Origin: Bacillota bacterium
Lineage (GTDB): Bacteria > Bacillota_A > Clostridia > Lutisporales > Lutisporaceae
Direction: 5' to 3'
Assembly: GCA_022706865.1 (NCBI GenBank)
Contig: JAKJBT010000005.1
Span: 1-39,635 of the forward strand
Length of the DNA stretch: 39,635 bases
Shown: positions 34,868 through 39,635 of the stretch, one piece after another
Layout: each line of letters begins with the position of its first letter
How positions within the stretch are numbered: the first letter of the stretch is position 1
Translations under genes and position numbers: made by a program
Notes under the pieces: generated by a model
The model's database searches: none
Told to the model about the DNA's origin: nothing
What the model saw: the letters and a program-made list of their open reading frames with translations, nothing else

Positions 34868-35134
34868 ATGGGTCGAAAGCACTCATCAGCATATAACGCA
34901 TTACCTCCGGCTGCATGACCGCCGGCATCCTATCCGGCGGTTTCACCGGTACGAAGCCTGTTTTCCCTGCCTTTTTCCATGCCTGCACTTCCAACGGGAG
35001 AATTACTGGGAGGAATCAGCAATACCGTAAGAGGGTTGGTTATGAATGACAACTGGTGGCTTATACTGCTTATAGTTTTTCTATTCTTCCCTAAAGTCAG
35101 CGGCAGAATGTTTGGGGGACTTCTTACAAAATAG
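34868..35134 (+). pseudogene. Small membrane protein ORF interrupted by an in-frame TGA
   Basis: A strong Shine-Dalgarno (GAAGGGAGG) 7 nt before ATG 34868 opens a frame reading MGRKHSSAYNALPPAA, then TGA (34916-34918). It continues without another stop for 71 codons to TAG at 35132-35134. The continuation is Pro/Ser-rich (PPASYPAVSPVRSLFSLPFS) and ends in one membrane helix, NDNWWLILLIVFLFFPK, with the tail SGRMFGGLLTK. Right after TGA comes a perfect hairpin, CCGCCGG/CCGGCGG (34919-34925/34934-34940). Options are a nonsense-mutated gene, recoding at UGA, or two separate small ORFs (an ATG at 35042 follows AGAGGG and would give a 30-residue helix). The family is unknown; it resembles short spore-associated membrane peptides only in shape. 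Confidence 0.42.
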
Positions 35135-35146
35135 GCGCCTGAAGAC

Positions 35147-35166
35147 CTGAAGTTATTCGGTTTTTT
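35147..35166 (+). terminator. Possible weak terminator before tRNA-Trp
   Basis: CTGAA (35147-35151), loop GTTA, TTCGG (35156-35160) with one wobble pair, followed by six T residues. Confidence 0.5.
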
Positions 35167-35181
35167 GGATATAAACAGCTA

Positions 35182-35210
35182 TTGACTATGTATGATTTTT
35201 TTTATATAAT
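35182..35210 (+). promoter_or_regulatory. Promoter of tRNA-Trp
   Basis: TTGACT (35182-35187), a 17-bp spacer and TATAAT (35205-35210), 14 nt before the mature tRNA. Confidence 0.75.
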
Positions 35211-35223
35211 GAATAAGTGTCAC

Positions 35224-35299
35224 AGGGGTATAGCTCAATCGGTAGAGTAGCGGTCTCCAAAACCGTTGGTTGTGGGTTCAAGTCCTACTGCCCCTGCCA
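35224..35299 (+). tRNA. tRNA-Trp (anticodon CCA), 3' CCA encoded
   Basis: A 76-nt cloverleaf. The acceptor AGGGGTA (35224-35230) pairs with TGCCCCT (35289-35295). Then come discriminator G and an encoded CCA. The D arm contains TAGCTCAATCGGTAGAG. The anticodon stem GCGGT/ACCGT encloses the loop CTCCAAA with anticodon CCA at 35257-35259. The T arm contains GGTTCAAGTCC. It reads UGG; with TGA used as a stop throughout this window, no UGA-reading Trp tRNA is implied. Confidence 0.95.
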
Positions 35300-35314
35300 T
35301 TATATGAATCTTAC

Positions 35315-35339
35315 AGCCGCAATTTTTGCGGCTTTTTTT
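35315..35339 (+). terminator. Intrinsic terminator after tRNA-Trp
   Basis: AGCCGCAA (35315-35322), loop TTT, TTGCGGCT (35326-35333), then a T-run to 35339. Confidence 0.9.
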
Positions 35340-35350
35340 ATTTTTTAGCT

Positions 35351-36139
35351 TCAATAGAAGCTTTCTTGTGTTACACCCCATTTTCTCAAGGTTTCATCAT
35401 TGCCTATCCAGACAGGTATTCCAACCGGTATAGTATTATAAAGACTCAGGACATCTGAATTTATCATGCGGATGCAGCCTTTTGACACCTGACGCCCTAT
35501 GGAATAGGGACTGTTATTTCCATGAATACCGTACAAATTGCCTTTTCCTACAGAAAGGCCTATCCACCTTGTTCCAAGAGGGTTCTTAGGAGAACCTCCG
35601 GCTACGGGTTTTGATCCGTCACCCGGGGACCATACCGGATTCTTTCTTTTCAGGTATACATAGAATTTCCCCTGGGGCGTTTTATTTGTAGCTTTTCCAA
35701 TTGCTATCGGATACTTTCTGATGACTGTTTTTCCGTTATATAAAGTAAGAATTCTTTTTGTACGGTTTATAGCTATCCAATAGCCGCGGGAAGCAGGCCT
35801 TGCTATAATATCCGGAGAGCAGAATTTTCCGTTTAATGAAAGCCTCTTTATCATGGCAGCTTTGAACTGGGGCCCTTGTATGCCATCGGCGGCAAGATTG
35901 CAGTCGCTTTGAAATCTGAGGGTCGCATTCCGCAGATTAATGAATTCATCTTCATAATCATTCTTATAATATCCCATTGATTTCAATGCTTCTATATAAT
36001 TATTACTATTTAACCCGGAAAAAGTTTCTTCCTCGGGACAGGCCATAAGCTCTTTGATAAGCTCAGTATCTTCCGCATAAATATCAATACATAATGCCGG
36101 AAAAAGCAGCAATACCGCAGCGATTAAACCTTTGCGCAT
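35351..36139 (-). CDS. L,D-transpeptidase (YkuD) with peptidoglycan-binding domain
   Basis: A 262-residue exported cell-wall enzyme. It has a signal peptide (MRKGLIAAVLLLFPALCIDI, cleavage near YAED) and a peptidoglycan-binding-like helical domain (about 40-100: ALKSMGYYKNDY ... ATLRFQSDCNLAADGIQGPQFKAAM). The YkuD domain (about 118-245) has catalytic motif IHGNNSPYSIGRQVSKGCIR (His and Cys present). It forms 3-3 crosslinks or attaches proteins to peptidoglycan; in spore formers relatives act on cortex or coat. The start at 36139 follows AAGGAGG; a longer frame exists to 36205 without a comparable site. It is followed on the minus strand by no clear terminator. The nearest neighbour upstream on the same strand is the SASP gene. 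Confidence 0.9.
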   Translation of the reverse strand: MRKGLIAAVLLLFPALCIDIYAEDTELIKELMACPEEETFSGLNSNNYIEALKSMGYYKNDYEDEFINLRNATLRFQSDCNLAADGIQGPQFKAAMIKRLSLNGKFCSPDIIARPASRGYWIAINRTKRILTLYNGKTVIRKYPIAIGKATNKTPQGKFYVYLKRKNPVWSPGDGSKPVAGGSPKNPLGTRWIGLSVGKGNLYGIHGNNSPYSIGRQVSKGCIRMINSDVLSLYNTIPVGIPVWIGNDETLRKWGVTQESFY

Positions 36140-36242
36140 AAAATACCTCCTTGAAAGCATCTTAACATTATTATTCTGAAAAAAAAGCTTTCTTATGTCG
36201 TGCATTGAATATTTACAAAAACTTCTTATGTGTATATATAAG

Positions 36243-36265
36243 AAGGAGAGCTGATTGCTCTCCTT
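36243..36265 (-). terminator. Probable terminator after the SASP gene
   Basis: A perfect 9-bp stem, AAGGAGAGC (36243-36251) and GCTCTCCTT (36257-36265), with loop TGATT. On the minus strand the following sequence is U-rich but broken (CUUAUAUAUA). Confidence 0.55.
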
Positions 36266-36275
36266 GTATTAAGTA

Positions 36276-36491
36276 TTAGAACCTTGTTCCGGTTGTTCCT
36301 GCCATATTCTTCTCAGCTGTCTCAATTAGTCTCCTGACCATCTGACCGCCTATTTTCCCTGCATCTCTTGCTGTAATGTCTCCGTTGTAACCTTCCTTTA
36401 AAGTAACGCCAACCTCTGTTGCTATTTCATACTTAAATCTGTCAAGAGCTGCTGCTGCATGAGGTACTACCTTCTGATTATTTCTTGCCAT
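36276..36491 (-). CDS. Alpha/beta-type small acid-soluble spore protein
   Basis: A 71-residue SASP that coats and protects DNA in the dormant spore. The conserved blocks are present: ALDRFKYEIATEVGV, with the GPR protease cleavage site at the E-I-A dipeptide region (KYEIATE), and GDITARDAGKIGGQMVRRLIE. It would be made late in the forespore and degraded at germination. The Shine-Dalgarno AAGGAGGTGAG is strong. A sigma-G-like promoter lies upstream. Confidence 0.96.
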   Translation of the reverse strand: MARNNQKVVPHAAAALDRFKYEIATEVGVTLKEGYNGDITARDAGKIGGQMVRRLIETAEKNMAGTTGTRF

Positions 36492-36517
36492 CCGTACTCA
36501 CCTCCTTGAGCAATATG

Positions 36518-36547
36518 TATAATGAGTTAATAATGATTTACGTATTA
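36518..36547 (-). promoter_or_regulatory. Possible sigma-G-type promoter for the SASP gene
   Basis: On the minus strand, CATTATA (36524 to 36518) fits the sigma-G -10 form CATNHTA. TAATA (36547 to 36543) is 18 nt upstream and fits the -35 form except for its first base. The expected start site leaves a short leader before ATG 36491. Confidence 0.4.
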
Positions 36548-36672
36548 TTATTTTGGTTAAGCTTCAATTTTTTAATCCAAGTAAATTTTGCCTGATTTGC
36601 CTCATTAAGTGATACATTAATCTACCTGAAAATCCATCACAAAATAATCATTAATAATGCAAATAATAATAA

Positions 36673-36689
36673 TGTCATTATGAATGACA
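36673..36689. promoter_or_regulatory. Palindrome upstream of the secreted helical-repeat gene
   Basis: TGTCATT-ATG-AATGACA, a perfect 7-bp inverted repeat with a 3-nt centre, 8 nt before the Shine-Dalgarno AGGAAGGGAG (36698-36707). Candidate operator or mRNA hairpin. Confidence 0.4.
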
Positions 36690-36714
36690 ATACAAAAGGA
36701 AGGGAGATCAGGAA

Positions 36715-37365
36715 ATGAAAGGTGTAAAACTTTCAATAAGAGCACTTTGCAGTGTCTTGTCAGTCTGTATTATCTTTTTTACAGGCATTGCAGCCTTTGC
36801 CGACAACGATACTCCATCAGCTGTAAAAAGCAAACACTACCTGGAAGAGGCCGTGGAAAAAATGGTACAGGAAGGCAGCTTGACCAGGGAAAAGGCAGAT
36901 AAAATACTTGAATACAAGCAAAAAAGGAAGGATGAGTTAAAGAAGCTGACTATAGAAGAAAGAGCCCAAATGAAAAAACAGGGTGGAAGGGGGAGTCTTC
37001 TTAAAGCACTGGTCCAAGAAGGCATAATAACAGAAGAGGAGGCCAAAGCCATCAGGGAAAAGCTGCTGGAAATGAAAGAAGCAAGAGTTTATGATGGATT
37101 GCAGGGCCTTATAGATAAAGGCGTGCTGACGAAAGATGATATCAATAACATCAGAAGCTACCTGCTGAAAGTCAGGGAAGAGCGCAAGGCATCCATAGAA
37201 AAGATAAAATCCATGACTCCGGATGAAAGAAAAGCATACTTTAAAGAGCATAAAAATGAACGAAAAGACATCCTTACCAAAATGGTGGAAGACAAGGTAA
37301 TAACAAAAGAGCAGGCAGAAGAAATCAGAAAGGCAATACCGGAATTAAGCAGGTTCAGACACTAG
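36715..37365 (+). CDS. Secreted helical-repeat protein, unknown function
   Basis: A 216-residue protein I do not recognise beyond its shape. A signal peptide (1-30; IRALCSVLSVCIIFFTGIAAFA, cleavage near AFA-D) is followed by three or four helical repeats. Each has the pattern (L/M)-V-x-E/D-(G/K)-x-(I/L)-T-x-(E/D)-(E/Q/K)-A-(D/E)-x-I: KMVQEGSLTREKADKIL, ALVQEGIITEEEAKAIR, GLIDKGVLTKDDINNIR and KMVEDKVITKEQAEEIR. Highly charged linkers (KQKRKDELKKL, KEHKNERKD) separate them. It is rich in Lys and Glu and has no cysteines in the mature part. It is divergent from the SASP gene and convergent with the sensor kinase. A role as an envelope-stress or chaperone-like periplasmic protein is only speculation. 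Confidence 0.7.
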   Translation: MKGVKLSIRALCSVLSVCIIFFTGIAAFADNDTPSAVKSKHYLEEAVEKMVQEGSLTREKADKILEYKQKRKDELKKLTIEERAQMKKQGGRGSLLKALVQEGIITEEEAKAIREKLLEMKEARVYDGLQGLIDKGVLTKDDINNIRSYLLKVREERKASIEKIKSMTPDERKAYFKEHKNERKDILTKMVEDKVITKEQAEEIRKAIPELSRFRH

Positions 37366-37424
37366 GCCATGACACAATATAGGTGATTCAGGGTAGAGAT
37401 TTTAAGTTTGGATGATGCCAAATA

Positions 37425-37469
37425 CCGACGTGGGGAAGATATATTCGAAATACCTTCCCCTACAGTCGG
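37425..37469. repeat. Inverted repeat between convergent genes
   Basis: CCGAC (37425-37429) with GTCGG (37465-37469), and GGGGAAG (37432-37438) with CTTCCCC (37454-37460), make a two-part stem around a 15-nt loop containing TTCGAA. No T-run on either strand, so it may be a weak bidirectional terminator or a REP-like unit. Confidence 0.45.
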
Positions 37470-37488
37470 AATAATTAACAAACCCTTT

Positions 37489-38937
37489 CTATGCCATTGG
37501 AAGATCTATGTGAAATACGGCTCCTGCCCCTGAATTTTCCGCAGTTATTTTTCCTTTATGTTTTTCAACTATATTCTTGGTTATAGCAAGGCCAAGGCCA
37601 AAATTACCCTTTGGGCCTTTGAAGAACCTGTCAAAGATATTGGGAAGTTCATTGGATTCAAAACCCGGTCCGTCATCCGATATAGTGACCCTTACTGCTT
37701 TTTCATCAATGACCTCTGACTTTATCTCTATTGAGCTTTTCGCATAGCGTATGCAATTGCTGAGAACATTGCTGATTGCTCTCGAAAGCTTTTCCTCATC
37801 TGCAATTATATTGATGTTTTCTTCTGGCACAGATATGTTAATTTTTATGTTGTTCTTGCCTGCAATTATATTCATGCGCTCTGTACAGCTGCGGAGCAGT
37901 TCATTAAAATCCAGTTTTTCAAAGCAATAGTTTTCTTCAATTGCATCCAGCCGTGACAGGTAGAGAAGGTTTTCCACGAGCTGAGTCAAGCGTTTGGATT
38001 CTTCAATTATGATACCGGCTGCTTCGTTGCTGTCTGCAACATTGTATTTTATGCCCTCCGCATAGCTCTGGATGGACATCAGCGGGGTTCTGAACTCATG
38101 AGAAGCATTCTGCAAAAATGTCTTCTGTGACTTATCGTAGGTTTCCAACTTCTCAGACATGGTATTTATATTTCCAACAAACTCACTCAGCTCATCGTAC
38201 ACGGGAGTATTGATCTTAATTCCGAAATTCCTTTCGGCAATGGAACGTATATGCTGATTCAAGGTACTGAAAGGCTCGGAGATTTTTTTTGCGATAACGG
38301 AAGAAAACAAAACAATGATAAATGCCGACAGCAGAAGTATAACAAATAGTATCAGATTTATTGCCCACTGTAGCTGGTTTACCTTCTGCAGGCTGGAGTA
38401 TATGATAATCCATCCCAGCCCGAAGTCGTTCTTCTGTGCTACCGGCTTGACAATTGCTATATATTCGTTGCCGGACAGATGAAAGTTCAGATAGCTTTCC
38501 TTTCCTAAATCCTTTAATTTACTTATCTCTGCGGAAATTTTACCCACGAGTCCGTCATCCGGATCCCCATACAATTCAGCAGGTGAATTAATAATACTTT
38601 TATTATTATCCATTAAGATATAATCTGCATTCAATACGGAAAGAGGTTCTCTTAGGGATCTGTCCAGCATGAAATAGAATCTGAATATATCATTGGTCCT
38701 TATTCTTATCCTGGGAAGCTCAGGAGATATGCCCTTACTGAATATGAATATTTCTGAGCCCCTTTTCAAAGCTGTTTCTTCGGCATGGGATGCTATTTTA
38801 TTCAATTGCCCTATTATATCCTTTTCAATATAGATCCTTATGGCAGTATTAAATATGATTGCAACCAGTACAATCAATGTGATTATGACTATGAGATTAT
38901 ATTTGAAAATCCTCCATTTTATAGTATTGCTCTTCAT
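37489..38937 (-). CDS. Sensor histidine kinase (HAMP-HisKA-HATPase)
   Basis: A 482-residue membrane kinase. Helix 1 (about 11-32) and helix 2 (about 192-215) flank an extracellular sensor domain of about 155 residues. HAMP (about 215-268) is followed by HisKA with the phospho-acceptor His280 in ASHEFRTPLMSIQSY, and HATPase with the N box LSNCIRYAKSS, G1 ISDDGPGFESNELPNIFDRF and G2 GNFGLGLAI. All catalytic boxes are present. The signal is unknown. The start lies 4 nt after the regulator's stop, so the pair is an operon and probably translationally coupled. It converges on the secreted helical-repeat gene. Confidence 0.94.
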   Translation of the reverse strand: MKSNTIKWRIFKYNLIVIITLIVLVAIIFNTAIRIYIEKDIIGQLNKIASHAEETALKRGSEIFIFSKGISPELPRIRIRTNDIFRFYFMLDRSLREPLSVLNADYILMDNNKSIINSPAELYGDPDDGLVGKISAEISKLKDLGKESYLNFHLSGNEYIAIVKPVAQKNDFGLGWIIIYSSLQKVNQLQWAINLILFVILLLSAFIIVLFSSVIAKKISEPFSTLNQHIRSIAERNFGIKINTPVYDELSEFVGNINTMSEKLETYDKSQKTFLQNASHEFRTPLMSIQSYAEGIKYNVADSNEAAGIIIEESKRLTQLVENLLYLSRLDAIEENYCFEKLDFNELLRSCTERMNIIAGKNNIKINISVPEENINIIADEEKLSRAISNVLSNCIRYAKSSIEIKSEVIDEKAVRVTISDDGPGFESNELPNIFDRFFKGPKGNFGLGLAITKNIVEKHKGKITAENSGAGAVFHIDLPMA

Positions 38938-38941
38938 AATA

Positions 38942-39635
38942 TCATTCCTTGCCTGTTAATCGGAAGCCAAAGCCCCATACTGTATCTATTTTAAGCCTTG
39001 AGCCTGCATCTGTAAGCTTTTTTCGTATTCTTTTAACCATGTCATCTGTAGCCCTGGTTTCGACTTCACTTTCAAAGCCCCAGACCTTGTCAAGAAGCTC
39101 ACAGCGGCTTACAGCCCTGTTTCTGTTAGCTGCTAGGTAATAAAGCAGGGAGAATTCCATTCCCGTAAGCCCGATATCCTTATCATGGCATTTTGCCTTC
39201 TTAATATTATGATCAATAACAATATCGGAGACTTCTAAAACTTCACTGATTCCTGTCTGAGCTTTATCCAGTTCAATCCTTCTGAAAATGCTTCTGATTC
39301 TTGCAATAAGCTCCATAGGGCTGAAGGGCTTTGTCAAATAATCGTCACATCCAAGGGTCAATCCGGCAATCTTATCCGGCTCGGTGTCCTTGGCTGATAC
39401 TATAATAATCGGAACACTGCTTATTTGCCGTATCTGGGAGCATAGAGAGTACCCGTCCACTCCCGGCATCATTATATCTATTACAAGCATGTCAGCGGGT
39501 TTGACATTAAAAGCGTCAAGTATGGATTGCCCGTCGTTGAATGTTTCGGCCTCAAAACCTTCCTTTATAAGAAAGGATTTTATTATATTACAGATATTAA
39601 CCTCATCATCAGCTATGTATATCAGCTTTTTATCC
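38942..39635 (-). CDS. OmpR/PhoB-family response regulator (start outside window)
   Basis: About 231 residues are visible; the frame runs off the right edge of the window, so only the first few residues are lacking. The receiver domain begins DKKLIYIADDEVNICNII. The phospho-acceptor Asp is in LVIDIMMPGVDGY (visible residue 53), the conserved Ser/Thr is IIVSAKD, and the Lys is in YLTKPFSPMEL. The C-terminal winged helix (about 130-231) has LTGMEFSLLYYLAANRNRAVSR and TVWGFGFRLTGKE. It would bind direct repeats upstream of target genes when phosphorylated by the adjacent kinase. Targets are unknown. Confidence 0.93.
   Translation of the reverse strand, partial: DKKLIYIADDEVNICNIIKSFLIKEGFEAETFNDGQSILDAFNVKPADMLVIDIMMPGVDGYSLCSQIRQISSVPIIIVSAKDTEPDKIAGLTLGCDDYLTKPFSPMELIARIRSIFRRIELDKAQTGISEVLEVSDIVIDHNIKKAKCHDKDIGLTGMEFSLLYYLAANRNRAVSRCELLDKVWGFESEVETRATDDMVKRIRKKLTDAGSRLKIDTVWGFGFRLTGKE

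Noticed and set aside
34919..34940. Selenocysteine insertion element for the in-frame TGA
   Set aside because: The hairpin is close and strong, but its loop lacks the conserved G and lies only 8-15 nt from the UGA; no sel genes are in the window. Kept only as one option.
35224..35299. UGA decoding as tryptophan to explain the interrupted ORF
   Set aside because: The tRNA-Trp has anticodon CCA, and TGA ends many intact genes here.

Overview
The window looks like a chromosomal segment of an endospore-forming member of the Clostridia. The DNA is moderately AT-rich, Shine-Dalgarno sites are strong, and TTG and GTG starts are common. Spore genes are scattered through it: spoVS, an alpha/beta-type small acid-soluble spore protein (SASP) gene, a YlmC/YmxH-type gene, a YlxY/PdaB-like deacetylase, a TepA-like ClpP homologue and FtsK/SpoIIIE. 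Much of the gene order parallels the ylxY-mlpA-ymxH-dapG-tepA-spoIIIE ... pgsA-cinA-recA ... rny-ymdB-spoVS block of Bacillus subtilis. No phage, transposase gene, CRISPR array or rRNA was seen.

Layout. 1-5950: an accessory stretch with two SAM methyltransferases (one cut by the window edge), two GNAT acetyltransferases, a DUF4180 protein, nucleoside diphosphate kinase, a YjbQ-family protein, a flavodoxin coupled to a NYN/OST-HTH protein, and two small membrane proteins, closed by a strong terminator. 6084-8990: deacetylase, M16 peptidase, dut and a YlmC/YmxH-type gene. 8991-11847: a dispersed inverted repeat, then a long RelA/SpoT-domain protein in an apparent operon with aspartate kinase. 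11980-16470: an ABC exporter-like module whose middle gene is a secreted, membrane-anchored multi-Ig (CARDB/COG1361-like) protein. 16524-19385: TepA-like protein and a secreted seven-blade RCC1-like protein. 19444-26631: ftsK, rimO, pgsA, cinA, recA and recX, with a LexA-type box at the recA promoter. 26765-29680: rny, ymdB and spoVS. 29821-34728: a PHP phosphoesterase, a class I aminotransferase, purB and asnS. 34729-35340: a second copy of the dispersed repeat, a small ORF interrupted by TGA, and tRNA-Trp. 35351-39635: L,D-transpeptidase and SASP (minus strand), a secreted helical-repeat protein (plus strand), and a sensor kinase/response regulator pair (minus strand, regulator cut by the window edge).

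The most unusual points are these. RNase Y has its full membrane anchor in frame, but the only well-placed initiation codon is ATT behind a near-perfect Shine-Dalgarno. An 88-codon ORF after asnS contains an in-frame TGA followed at once by a perfect 7-bp hairpin. The ABC module carries a CARDB-type protein in the position where MacA-type adaptors usually sit. A RelA/SpoT protein is coupled to aspartate kinase inside a sporulation neighbourhood. All functional calls come from reading motifs by eye; no database search was possible.
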